Assembly: GCF_005938625.1 (NCBI RefSeq)
Contig: NZ_VCNJ01000019.1
Span: 1 to 64,000 of the forward strand
DNA length: 64,000 nt
From: Pseudomonas fluorescens
GTDB taxonomy: Bacteria > Pseudomonadota > Gammaproteobacteria > Pseudomonadales > Pseudomonadaceae
Direction: 5' to 3'
The notes below the pieces were generated by a model. It saw only the letters and a program-made list of their open reading frames with translations. It was not told the origin of the DNA and did no database searches. Position 1 is the first letter of the stretch. Each line of letters begins with the position of its first letter. Positions 8,666 to 16,291 of this stretch are shown piece by piece. The position numbers and the translations under genes are program-made.

Positions 8666-10339
8666 ATGACCCAGGAAACCGGCGGATTCGCCGCTTTTAA
8701 TCTTAACCCGAATATTCTTGCAGCCGTCGCAGCGACCGGCTACGAAGAGCCTTCGGCGATTCAGCAGCAATCGATCCCGATCATCATGGCCGGCCAGGAC
8801 ATGATTGGCCAGGCGCAAACCGGTACCGGTAAAACCGCCGCGTTCGCACTGCCTATCCTGCACCGCATCGATCCTGCCAAGCGCGAACCGCAAGCCCTGA
8901 TCCTGGCGCCAACTCGTGAGTTGGCGCTGCAAGTAGCAACCGCTTTCGAAACCTACGCCAAGCAAATGCCGGGCGTTACCGTTGTGGCCGTTTACGGCGG
9001 CGCGCCGATGGGCCCGCAACTGAAAGCAATCCGTAATGGCGCACAGATCGTTGTCGCCACTCCGGGCCGTCTGTGCGACCACCTGCGTCGTGACGAAAAA
9101 GTGCTGTCGACCGTGAACCACCTGGTTCTCGACGAAGCTGACGAAATGTTGAAGCTGGGCTTCATGGATGACCTGGAAGTCATCTTCAAGGCTCTGCCAG
9201 CGACCCGTCAGACCGTTTTGTTCTCGGCTACCCTGCCGCAGTCGATCCGCGCCATTGCCGAACGCCATCTGCGCGATCCGCAACACGTGAAGATCCAGAC
9301 CAAGACCCAGACCGTTACCGCGATCGAACAGGCTCACCTGTTGGTTCACGCTGACCAGAAGACTTCGGCCGTTCTCAGCTTGCTGGAAGTGGAAGATTTC
9401 GACGCGCTGATCATGTTCGTGCGCACCAAGCAAGCGACCCTGGATCTGGCCAGCGCCCTCGACGCCAAAGGCTACAAAGCCGCGGCGCTGAACGGTGACA
9501 TCGCCCAGAACCAGCGTGAGCGCGTCATCGACTCGCTGAAAGATGGCCGTCTGGACATCGTTGTTGCGACCGACGTTGCTGCCCGTGGTCTGGACGTTCC
9601 GCGCATCACTCACGTGTTCAACGTTGACATGCCGTACGACCCAGAGTCCTACGTTCACCGTATCGGCCGTACTGGCCGTGCCGGTCGCGAAGGTCGTGCA
9701 CTGTTGCTGGTGACTCCACGTGAGCGCCGCATGCTGCAAGTGATCGAGCGTGTAACCGGTCAGAAAGTTGCCGAAGTACGCCTGCCGGACGCTCAAGCTG
9801 TTCTCGATGCGCGCATCAAGAAACTGACCAACAGCCTGTCGCCGCTGGTCGCTGATGCCGAATCGACTCACGGTGAGCTGCTGGATCGTCTGACTGCAGA
9901 CATCGGCTGCACTCCGCGTGCTCTGGCTGCTGCGCTGCTGCGCAAAGCCACCAACGGTCAAGCGCTGAACCTGGCTGCTATCGAGAAGGAACGTCCACTG
10001 GTGCCGAACAACGCACCGCGTGGCGACCGTCCTGAGCGCACCGGTGATCGTCCTGATCGTGGTGACCGCGAGCGTCGCGCGCCAATGCCTTTGGGCGAAG
10101 GCCGTGCTCGTTGCCGTACCGCGCTGGGTGCGCGTGACGGTATCGCTGCCAAGAACCTGCTGGGCGCCATCCTCAACGAAGGCGGTCTGGCCCGTGAAGC
10201 GATCGGTCGCATCCAGGTGCGTGACAGCTTCAGCCTCGTCGAGCTGCCGGAAGATGGTCTGGACAAACTCCTGACCAAACTGAAGGACACTCGCGTTGCC
10301 GGTAAGCAGCTGAAACTGCGTCGCTACCGCGAAGATTGA
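8666..10339 (+). CDS. deaD: DEAD-box ATP-dependent RNA helicase (DeaD/CsdA type)
   Basis: A 557-residue RNA helicase. Motifs in order: AQTGTGKT (Walker A), PTRELALQ, DEAD (about residue 156), SAT, and HRIGRTGRAGREGRAL. A C-terminal region of about 200 residues carries a DbpA/CsdA-type RNA-binding domain ending in KQLKLRRYRED, preceded by an arginine/aspartate-rich linker (RGDRPERTGDRPDRGDRERR). The ATG at 8666 was chosen because MTQETGGFAAFNLNP starts the family's conserved Q-motif region; the frame is open upstream only because the leader lacks stops. It is followed by an intrinsic terminator. Confidence 0.92.
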   Translation: MTQETGGFAAFNLNPNILAAVAATGYEEPSAIQQQSIPIIMAGQDMIGQAQTGTGKTAAFALPILHRIDPAKREPQALILAPTRELALQVATAFETYAKQMPGVTVVAVYGGAPMGPQLKAIRNGAQIVVATPGRLCDHLRRDEKVLSTVNHLVLDEADEMLKLGFMDDLEVIFKALPATRQTVLFSATLPQSIRAIAERHLRDPQHVKIQTKTQTVTAIEQAHLLVHADQKTSAVLSLLEVEDFDALIMFVRTKQATLDLASALDAKGYKAAALNGDIAQNQRERVIDSLKDGRLDIVVATDVAARGLDVPRITHVFNVDMPYDPESYVHRIGRTGRAGREGRALLLVTPRERRMLQVIERVTGQKVAEVRLPDAQAVLDARIKKLTNSLSPLVADAESTHGELLDRLTADIGCTPRALAAALLRKATNGQALNLAAIEKERPLVPNNAPRGDRPERTGDRPDRGDRERRAPMPLGEGRARCRTALGARDGIAAKNLLGAILNEGGLAREAIGRIQVRDSFSLVELPEDGLDKLLTKLKDTRVAGKQLKLRRYRED

Positions 10340-10370
10340 TCCGCCTTTGGGCTGATTGATCGAGCATAAA

Positions 10371-10400
10371 AAATCCCCGACTGGTTCGGGGATTTTTTTT
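10371..10400 (+). terminator. Intrinsic terminator after deaD
   Basis: Stem AATCCCCGA/TCGGGGATT with a short loop followed by eight T residues, starting about 30 bp after the helicase stop codon. Confidence 0.93.
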
Positions 10401-10416
10401 GCCTGCCTGAAAGATC

Positions 10417-10494
10417 AAAAGATCGCAGCCTTCGGCAGCTCCTGCAGAGGGAACGCATTCCAAATGTAGGAGCTGCCGAAGGCTGCGATCTTTT
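10417..10494. repeat. REP-type inverted repeat (GATCGCAGCCTTCGGC family)
   Basis: Near-perfect 30-base arms, AAAAGATCGCAGCCTTCGGC onward, around an 18-base loop. It is the same family as 58048-58123, with a related loop sequence. It separates deaD from the dioxygenase gene. Confidence 0.88.
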
Positions 10495-10498
10495 GCTT

Positions 10499-11266
10499 TT
10501 AACCGAAGCGATAGATGTCCATCCCTAACGCACCCATCGTGAAACCCTTGTGCGCCACGCTGAACTCTCCCCCCGCGCCCCGGGCAAAATACAACGGCAA
10601 CAAATGCTCATCGCTCGGATGGCTGCGCACCGCATGCGGCGCCTGCTGGCGATAATCATGCAGCGCCGCCTCATCGTCGGCCGCCAACTTCTCGATCACC
10701 CAGTCACGGAAATCCCGCGCCCATGGCTCGACACTTTCCGGGCCGGCGTGCCAGTCGAGTTCACGCAGGTTGTGGGTGATGCTGCCAGAGCCGATCAGCA
10801 AAATGTCTTGATCACGCAGACTCGCCAGCGCGCGGCCGACCCGGGTTTGCAGCGCCGGGCCAGCGCGACTCGGCAGCGATACCTGCACCACTGGAATATC
10901 CGCCTGTGGGTACATCAGCGACAACGGCACCCAAACCCCATGATCGAAAGGACGTTGCGGATCGAGGCGGGCAGGCAGGTTATTGGCAGTCAGCAAATCA
11001 GCCACTTGGGCAGCCAGTTGCGGATTGCCCGGCGCCGGGTACTGCACTTCAAACAACGCACGCGGAAAGCCGCCGAAGTCGTGCCAGGTTTCCGGTTGCG
11101 TATTGCTGCTGACCAGCAACTCGTGGCTTTCCCAATGCGCAGAAACAATCACGATGGCTTTGGGCTTCGGTAGTTCGGCGGCCAGACGCGCCAGCGCCGG
11201 GCCACTGGCGCCTGGTTCCAGCGCCAGCATGGGCGAACCATGGGAAATAAACAGGCTGGGAAACAT
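10499..11266 (-). CDS. DODA-type extradiol aromatic ring-opening dioxygenase (YgiD-like)
   Basis: A 255-residue class III extradiol dioxygenase of the LigB/DODA superfamily, related to YgiD. Candidate metal ligands are the histidines in FISHGSPMLAL, SAHWESH, PFDHGVWVPL and GSGSITHNL. AGGAAC precedes the ATG. In vivo substrates of this branch are poorly defined; E. coli YgiD can cleave L-DOPA. It is divergent from tpm, and the palindrome AGATCATTGATCT in the spacer may bind a regulator of one or both. Confidence 0.85.
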   Translation of the reverse strand: MFPSLFISHGSPMLALEPGASGPALARLAAELPKPKAIVIVSAHWESHELLVSSNTQPETWHDFGGFPRALFEVQYPAPGNPQLAAQVADLLTANNLPARLDPQRPFDHGVWVPLSLMYPQADIPVVQVSLPSRAGPALQTRVGRALASLRDQDILLIGSGSITHNLRELDWHAGPESVEPWARDFRDWVIEKLAADDEAALHDYRQQAPHAVRSHPSDEHLLPLYFARGAGGEFSVAHKGFTMGALGMDIYRFG

Positions 11267-11305
11267 GATGGGTTCCTGAGCGTTAAGATGGCCTCATCTT
11301 CATTC

Positions 11306-11318
11306 AGATCATTGATCT
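11306..11318. promoter_or_regulatory. Short palindrome between ygiD-like gene and tpm
   Basis: AGATCATTGATCT is a perfect 6-1-6 palindrome in the 103-bp divergent promoter region, which is A+T-rich compared with its surroundings. It is a candidate operator; the binding protein is unknown. Confidence 0.35.
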
Positions 11319-11369
11319 AAATCTAATATAAGTTTTAACGCTTTTTGATCGAATTATTGGGAGTGATGC

Positions 11370-12017
11370 ATGCAACCTGAGTTTTGGCACAAGAAGTGGG
11401 CTTCGGGGCAGATTGGTTTTCATCTGCCCGAGGTGAACCCGTATCTGCAGCGGCACTGGGCGGCCCCGGCATCGGCGCGGGTGCTTGTGCCTTTGTGTGG
11501 GAAAAGTCTGGATCTGGCGTGGCTGGCAGGGCGCGGTCACAGGGTGCTCGGGATTGAACTGTCGGGAAAGGCTATCGAAGACTTTTTCAGTGAGCATCAG
11601 GTACAGCCACAGATCAGCGAGAGAGGCGCATTCAAGGTCTATCGCAGCGATGCCATCGAGTTGTGGTGCGGGGACTTCTTCGCGCTGACGGCGAGCGATG
11701 TGACCGATTGCACAGCGTTGTACGACCGCGCCGCGCTGATTGCCTTGCCAGCGCCGATGCGTGAGCGTTATGCGGCGCATCTTCAGCGGATTCTCCCGCA
11801 AGGTGTACAAGGGTTGCTGATCACGCTGGATTACGATCAGGCGCAGATGCCGGGGCCGCCGTTTGCGGTGGGGGATGATGAGGTGCAGCGGTTGCTGGGG
11901 GATGCCTGGCAGGTGCAAGTGCTGGAGGCGCAGGATGTGCTGGCTGAGAGCTGGAAGTTCCTGCAGGCAGGCGTGACGCGGCTGGAGGAGCGGGCTTACC
12001 GCGTTTCTTCCCGATAG
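11370..12017 (+). CDS. tpm: Thiopurine S-methyltransferase
   Basis: A 215-residue S-adenosylmethionine-dependent methyltransferase. The N-terminal [34 protein letters not shown] (cofactor motif) and [17 protein letters not shown] are characteristic of bacterial TPMT, which in pseudomonads also methylates selenite and tellurite species. Length matches the family (about 215). GGGAG lies upstream of the ATG. A REP repeat follows it. Confidence 0.93.
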   Translation: MQPEFWHKKWASGQIGFHLPEVNPYLQRHWAAPASARVLVPLCGKSLDLAWLAGRGHRVLGIELSGKAIEDFFSEHQVQPQISERGAFKVYRSDAIELWCGDFFALTASDVTDCTALYDRAALIALPAPMRERYAAHLQRILPQGVQGLLITLDYDQAQMPGPPFAVGDDEVQRLLGDAWQVQVLEAQDVLAESWKFLQAGVTRLEERAYRVSSR

Positions 12018-12041
12018 TTTGTTGGCGCCCTTACGGGCCTC

Positions 12042-12133
12042 TTCGCGAGCAAGCTCGCTCCCACAGTGATTTGTGCTGTTGCGCAGATTACATAAGCACC
12101 AACTATCTCTGTGGGAGCGAGCTTGCTCGCGAA
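12042..12133. repeat. REP-type inverted repeat
   Basis: Perfect 25-base arms TTCGCGAGCAAGCTCGCTCC onward, with a loop of about 42 bases, between convergent tpm and htpX. Same family as 4974-5048. Confidence 0.88.
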
Positions 12134-12167
12134 AGGGCCGGCACTGTCGCCGCATAATCCAGAGGTA

Positions 12168-12197
12168 TAAAAAAGGCCCGCATCACTGCGGGCCTTT
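12168..12197 (-). terminator. Intrinsic terminator of htpX
   Basis: Read on the minus strand: AAAGGCCCGCAGTGATGCGG onward, completing a stem with GGGCCTTT and ending in a run of T residues. It lies about 20 bp after the htpX stop. Confidence 0.9.
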
Positions 12198-12215
12198 GCA
12201 TTGTTACCGGTTGGA

Positions 12216-13103
12216 TCAACCGCGACGACGCAGCGCGTCGATACGCTCTTCCAGCGGCGGGTGGCTCATGAACATGCGGGCAAAGCCCTGTTTGATGCCA
12301 CCGTTGATGCCAAAGGCGTTCAGGGTGTCCGGCATGTGCACCGGCAGGCCCTGCTCGGCGCGCAGGCGTTGCAGTGCACCGATCATTGCGCTGGTGCCGG
12401 CCAGACGGGCGCCGGCTTCGTCGGCACGGAATTCGCGCTTGCGCGAGAACCACATGACGATCGCACTGGCGAGAATGCCCAGTACCAGTTCGGCGAAGAT
12501 GGTCGCCACGTAGTAGGCGATGCCCTGGCCTTCTTCGTTCTTGAAGATCACTTTGTCGACGAAGTTGCCGATGATCCGCGCAAAGAACATTACGAAGGTG
12601 TTCACCACGCCCTGGATCAGCGCCAGGGTGACCATGTCGCCATTGGCAACGTGACCGATTTCGTGGGCCAGTACGGCTTTCACTTCATCGGGCGAGAAAC
12701 GCTCGAGCAGGCCTTGGCTGACCGCGACCAGCGCGTCGTTCTTGTTCCAGCCGGTGGCGAACGCGTTCGCTTCATAGGCCGGGAAAATACCGACTTCGGG
12801 CATCTTGATCCCGGCTTCGCGGGACAGTTGCTCGACGGTTTGCAGCAGCCATTGCTCATGCCGGGTACGTGGCTGGCTGATGATCTGGGTACCGGTGCTC
12901 ATTTTCGCCATCCACTTGGAGATGAATAGCGAAAACAGCGAGCCGGCGAAACCAAAGACCGCACAGAAAACCAGCAGCTGACTAAGGTCGAGATCAACCC
13001 CGTTGGCCGCCATGAACCCGTTGAAGCCGAACAGGCTCAGGGTGATGCTGGCTATCAGCACGACCGCCAGGTTAGTGGCCAAAAACAGCAGGATGCGCAT
13101 CAT
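12216..13103 (-). CDS. htpX: Membrane zinc metalloprotease HtpX
   Basis: A 295-residue M48-family inner-membrane endopeptidase that degrades misfolded membrane proteins alongside FtsH. Two N-terminal transmembrane segments (residues 3-25 and 38-62) precede the zinc motif HEIGH (residues 147-151). A further hydrophobic pair follows (about 157-180 and 193-215), and the third-ligand region [12 protein letters not shown] contains the expected glutamate. Length is normal. Two tandem ATGs occur (13103 and 13100). Confidence 0.95.
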   Translation of the reverse strand: MMRILLFLATNLAVVLIASITLSLFGFNGFMAANGVDLDLSQLLVFCAVFGFAGSLFSLFISKWMAKMSTGTQIISQPRTRHEQWLLQTVEQLSREAGIKMPEVGIFPAYEANAFATGWNKNDALVAVSQGLLERFSPDEVKAVLAHEIGHVANGDMVTLALIQGVVNTFVMFFARIIGNFVDKVIFKNEEGQGIAYYVATIFAELVLGILASAIVMWFSRKREFRADEAGARLAGTSAMIGALQRLRAEQGLPVHMPDTLNAFGINGGIKQGFARMFMSHPPLEERIDALRRRG

Positions 13104-13406
13104 GGTTGTAGAAATCTCCTCAAGCTAAAGATGTAGCGTACTGCGGGGTATATAAGGTGCCGCACCGGGCTATTCAACTGAGTGACTATTTCAAACTGTG
13201 TCCTGCAGCGGATTCTTCGGTGCTCGGCACATTTCCCACGACAGATAACGATAGGGATGACGGCCAGCCGCGACCCGTCGCCATTACCTTGGGCGCTGGT
13301 AAGCGGTATGAATCGCAAGTGTAGAAGGCGTGTGCAGACGCGGAACGCAGAAGTGTTGCTGAATCAGACAGTGCGCAACGTTTCGCCGTTGCGCACTGCT
13401 GGCCAG
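13104..13406. other. Spacer between alaA and htpX
   Basis: No credible gene in about 300 bp. The right end has the alaA 3' hairpin. The left part should contain the htpX promoter, but I see no convincing -35/-10 pair. Short open frames here lack ribosome-binding sites and family-like sequence. Confidence 0.5.
13369..13398 (-). terminator. Hairpin after alaA
   Basis: Perfect 12-bp stem CAGTGCGCAACG/CGTTGCGCACTG with a six-base loop, 8 bp past the alaA stop. A clear T-run is missing, so termination is likely but not certain. Confidence 0.55.
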
Positions 13407-14618
13407 TTACTGGCGGTAGGACTTGAGGAAGTTGCCGATACGGCCGATGGCCATTTCCAGATCGTCGACGCGCGGCAGGGTGACGACGCGGAAGTGATCC
13501 GGCCACGGCCAGTTGAACGCCGTGCCTTGCACCACCAGCAGCTTCTCGGAGAGCAGCAGGTCGAGGACGAATTTTTCGTCGTTGTGGATCGGGCAGACCT
13601 TCGGGTCGATTTTCGGGAACGCATACAGTGCGCCCATCGGCTTGACGCAGCTCACGCCCGGAATGTCGTTGAGCAATTCCCAGGTGCGGTTACGCTGCTC
13701 CAGCAGGCGACCCTGCGGCAGCACCAGATCATTGATGCTCTGGTAGCCGCCGAGCGCGGTCTGGATTGCATGCTGGCTCGGCACGTTGGCGCACAGGCGC
13801 ATGTTGGCCAGCATGTCGATGCCTTCGATGTAGCTCTGGGCGTTGTGTTTCGGCCCGGAGATGGCGATCCAGCCGGAGCGGAAACCCGCTACGCGGTAGG
13901 ACTTCGACAGGCCGTTGAAGGTCAGGCACAGCAGGTCCGGAGCCAGCGACGCGGTGCAAATGTGCACGGCATCGTCATACAGAATCTTGTCGTAGATCTC
14001 GTCGGAGAACACCACCAGGTTGTGCGCGCGGGCGATTTCCAGCATGCCCAGCAACACTTCCTTCGAATACACCGCGCCGGTCGGGTTGTTCGGGTTGATG
14101 ATCACCATGGCTTTGGTGTTCGGGGTGATCTTGGCCTTGATGTCGGCCAGATCCGGGAACCAGTCGGCGCCCTCGTCGCACAGGTAATGCACGGCATTGC
14201 CACCGGCGAGGCTGACGGCGGCGGTCCACAGCGGATAGTCCGGGGCTGGCACCAGCACTTCGTCGCCGTTGTTGAGCAGCGCTTGCAGCGACATCACGAT
14301 CAGCTCGGACACGCCGTTGCCCAGATAGATGTCTTCGATGCCGACACCTTCAACATTCTTCTGCTGGTAGTACTGCATCACCGCTTTGCGCGCGCTGAAC
14401 AGGCCTTTGGAGTCACTGTAGCCTTGCGCGGTCGGCAGGTTGCGGATCACATCCTGGAGGATTTCGTCCGGCGCTTCGAAACCAAACGGCGCCGGGTTGC
14501 CGATATTCAGCTTGAGGATGCGCTGGCCTTCCTCTTCCAGTCGTTTGGCGTGCTTGAGCACCGGGCCGCGAATGTCATAGCAGACGTTGGCGAGCTTGTT
14601 CGATTTGCTGAACTGCAT
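13407..14618 (-). CDS. alaA: Alanine-synthesising pyridoxal-phosphate aminotransferase
   Basis: A 403-residue class I/II aminotransferase that transfers an amino group from glutamate to pyruvate. It shows NIGNPAPFGFEAP, NNPTGAVYSKE, the YDKILYD region and the cofactor lysine in FNGLSKSYRVAGFRSGW. The ATG at 14618 gives MQFSKSNKLA, the start of the AlaA family (E. coli 405 residues). The frame is open further upstream but without homology-like sequence. It is divergent from msrB. Confidence 0.9.
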   Translation of the reverse strand: MQFSKSNKLANVCYDIRGPVLKHAKRLEEEGQRILKLNIGNPAPFGFEAPDEILQDVIRNLPTAQGYSDSKGLFSARKAVMQYYQQKNVEGVGIEDIYLGNGVSELIVMSLQALLNNGDEVLVPAPDYPLWTAAVSLAGGNAVHYLCDEGADWFPDLADIKAKITPNTKAMVIINPNNPTGAVYSKEVLLGMLEIARAHNLVVFSDEIYDKILYDDAVHICTASLAPDLLCLTFNGLSKSYRVAGFRSGWIAISGPKHNAQSYIEGIDMLANMRLCANVPSQHAIQTALGGYQSINDLVLPQGRLLEQRNRTWELLNDIPGVSCVKPMGALYAFPKIDPKVCPIHNDEKFVLDLLLSEKLLVVQGTAFNWPWPDHFRVVTLPRVDDLEMAIGRIGNFLKSYRQ

Positions 14619-14842
14619 GGCGATGTGATCCCGAAAATGAACGATCCAGGCGGCGGGTGGACAACCGTACTGGGATTCCTGCGTCTTCACGCAGGCGGAC
14701 GTCTTGAGCCGTGGCTCCCATAATCCGTTTGAATGCGCCCGGTCTGGCTGCCAGACTGGTGCGTGACGAGGCGCAATCATACGTGCCGCCCGATCCGTGG
14801 AAAAGGTACAGATCGGGCTTTTTCAGCCGCTGAGGTGTGATG

Positions 14843-15238
14843 ATGGAAAAGTTGGAAAAAACCCTGGAAGAATGGCGGGCGATGCTCGACCCCGAGCAAT
14901 ACAACGTTTGTCGTCTGAGTGCGACCGAGCGGCCGTTCTCCGGCAAATATAACGACACCAAGACCGACGGTGTCTACCACTGTGTTTGCTGCAACGAAGC
15001 GCTGTTCGACTCCAAGACCAAATTCGATTCCGGCTGCGGCTGGCCGAGCTTCTACGCGCCGATCGGCGAAAGCGCCATGACCGAAATCCGTGATACCACT
15101 CACGGCATGATTCGCACGGAAGTGAAGTGCGCGTGCTGTGATGCGCATCTGGGCCACGTATTCCCCGACGGCCCGCCGCCGACCGGCCTGCGTTATTGCA
15201 TAAACTCGGTGTGCCTGAACCTCGAGCCGCGCGCATAA
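14843..15238 (+). CDS. msrB: Peptide-methionine (R)-S-oxide reductase
   Basis: A 131-residue MsrB reducing methionine-R-sulfoxide in proteins. Zinc-binding cysteine pairs are visible in HCVCCNEAL and [20 protein letters not shown] is conserved, and the catalytic cysteine is in GLRYCINS near the C-terminus. TGAGG at 14831-14835 best fits the ATG at 14843, although ATG 14840 and GTG 14837 are in frame. It is followed by a hairpin and then the gpx operator, so it is probably a separate unit from gpx-ospR. Confidence 0.95.
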   Translation: MEKLEKTLEEWRAMLDPEQYNVCRLSATERPFSGKYNDTKTDGVYHCVCCNEALFDSKTKFDSGCGWPSFYAPIGESAMTEIRDTTHGMIRTEVKCACCDAHLGHVFPDGPPPTGLRYCINSVCLNLEPRA

Positions 15239-15244
15239 ACGATT

Positions 15245-15267
15245 GAAGGCGACCTTCGGGTCGCCTT
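15245..15267 (+). terminator. Hairpin after msrB
   Basis: AAGGCGACC TTCG GGTCGCCTT stem-tetraloop right after the msrB stop, followed by a weak T-rich stretch (GTTATT). Confidence 0.7.
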
Positions 15268-15277
15268 GTTATTCGAT

Positions 15278-15301
15278 AATTAAATTGCACGCAATTTAAT
15301 T
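15278..15301. promoter_or_regulatory. 24-bp palindrome upstream of gpx-ospR, candidate OspR operator
   Basis: Arms AATTAAATTGC and GCAATTTAATT separated by two bases (AC) form a perfect palindrome 47 bp before the gpx start. MarR/OhrR proteins bind A+T-rich palindromes with AATTG-type half-sites, and the gene for OspR lies downstream in the same unit. Autoregulation through this site is an inference. Confidence 0.72.
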
Positions 15302-15347
15302 GCTCGCTATGTTTGGCCTTTCCTGACTGTCTGCGGAGCCCAGTGCC

Positions 15348-15833
15348 ATGAGCGACAACCTGCTGAACATTCCTTGCACCACGATCAAAGGTGAGCAAAA
15401 GACCCTGGCTGATTTCGCCGGCAAAGCGGTTCTGGTGGTCAACACCGCGAGCAAGTGCGGCTTCACCCCGCAATACAAAGGCCTCGAAGAACTGTGGCAG
15501 ACCTACAAGGATCAAGGCTTGGTCGTGCTGGGCTTTCCGTGCAATCAGTTCGGCAAGCAGGAACCGGGTAACGAAGGCGCAATCAGCGAGTTCTGCGAGC
15601 TGAACTTCGGCGTCAGCTTCCCGCTGTTCAAGAAGATCGAAGTCAACGGCGCCGGCGCTCATCCATTGTTCGTGCAGTTGAAGAAACGCGCCCCGGGCGT
15701 ACTCGGTTCGCAAGGCATCAAGTGGAACTTCACCAAGTTCCTCATCGGCAAGGACGGCCAGTTGGTCAAGCGCTTCGCCCCGGCCACCAAGCCGCAGGAT
15801 CTGAGCCGCGAGATCGAAGCCCTGCTCAAATGA
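15348..15833 (+). CDS. Cysteine-type glutathione peroxidase
   Basis: A 161-residue glutathione peroxidase family enzyme reducing hydrogen peroxide or lipid and organic peroxides. The peroxidatic residue is cysteine (NTASKCGFTPQYKGLE, Cys37), and the rest of the catalytic set is present: FPCNQFGKQEPG (Gln) and KWNFTKFL (Trp, Asn). Pseudomonad enzymes of this type often use thioredoxin. The stop codon overlaps the ospR start (ATGA), so the two are translationally coupled. Confidence 0.93.
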   Translation: MSDNLLNIPCTTIKGEQKTLADFAGKAVLVVNTASKCGFTPQYKGLEELWQTYKDQGLVVLGFPCNQFGKQEPGNEGAISEFCELNFGVSFPLFKKIEVNGAGAHPLFVQLKKRAPGVLGSQGIKWNFTKFLIGKDGQLVKRFAPATKPQDLSREIEALLK

Positions 15834-16291
15834 ACAGCTTGCCGGTTGATTCGCTGAAGCTCGACAGCCAGTTGTGCTTCAAATTGTACGCGGCGTCCCG
15901 GGCGGTGATTCGCGCCTACAAACCGATGCTCGATCAGCTCGGCCTGACGTATCCGCAATATCTGGCGATGCTGGTGTTGTGGGAATGGCAGGACGCCGCG
16001 CCGGAGCAACCGACCGTCAAGGCCTTGGGCGAACGCCTGGCGCTGGACTCGGGCACGCTGACGCCGTTGCTCAAGCGTCTGGAGCAGTTGCAATGGGTGC
16101 AGCGCCAGCGTTCGACGCGCGACGAGCGGGAAGTCCATCTGAGCCTGACGCCCGCAGGGCAAGCCTTGCGCGAGCAGGTCGGGCCGCTCAAGGCCCGGTT
16201 GCTGTGCGACAGCGGGGTGGATCTGGATCGCCTCAACGACTTGCGTGACGGCCTCGATCACTTGTTGGGGCAGATCAGAGCGCTGTCGTAG
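15830..16291 (+). CDS. ospR: MarR-family thiol redox regulator OspR
   Basis: A 153-residue OhrR-like regulator. The sensing cysteine is in SQLCFKLYAAS (Cys16) and a second cysteine is near residue 126 (ARLLCDSG). The winged-helix core includes LTYPQYLAML and DSGTLTPLLKRLE. The ATG at 15830 overlaps the gpx stop. In P. aeruginosa OspR, encoded next to glutathione peroxidase and sagS, represses gpx and affects pigment and virulence; the same order here supports orthology. The 3' end overlaps convergent sagS by 17 bp. Confidence 0.87.
   Translation: MNSLPVDSLKLDSQLCFKLYAASRAVIRAYKPMLDQLGLTYPQYLAMLVLWEWQDAAPEQPTVKALGERLALDSGTLTPLLKRLEQLQWVQRQRSTRDEREVHLSLTPAGQALREQVGPLKARLLCDSGVDLDRLNDLRDGLDHLLGQIRALS

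Noticed and set aside
8471..9961. Very long open frame on the minus strand across the helicase gene
   Set aside because: It is the antisense shadow of deaD: it has no family-like sequence and no ribosome-binding site, and its openness is explained by codon bias of the sense gene.
13182..14723. 513-codon plus-strand frame over alaA
   Set aside because: Mirror of the aminotransferase gene; histidine- and glutamine-rich translation typical of antisense frames in G+C-rich DNA.
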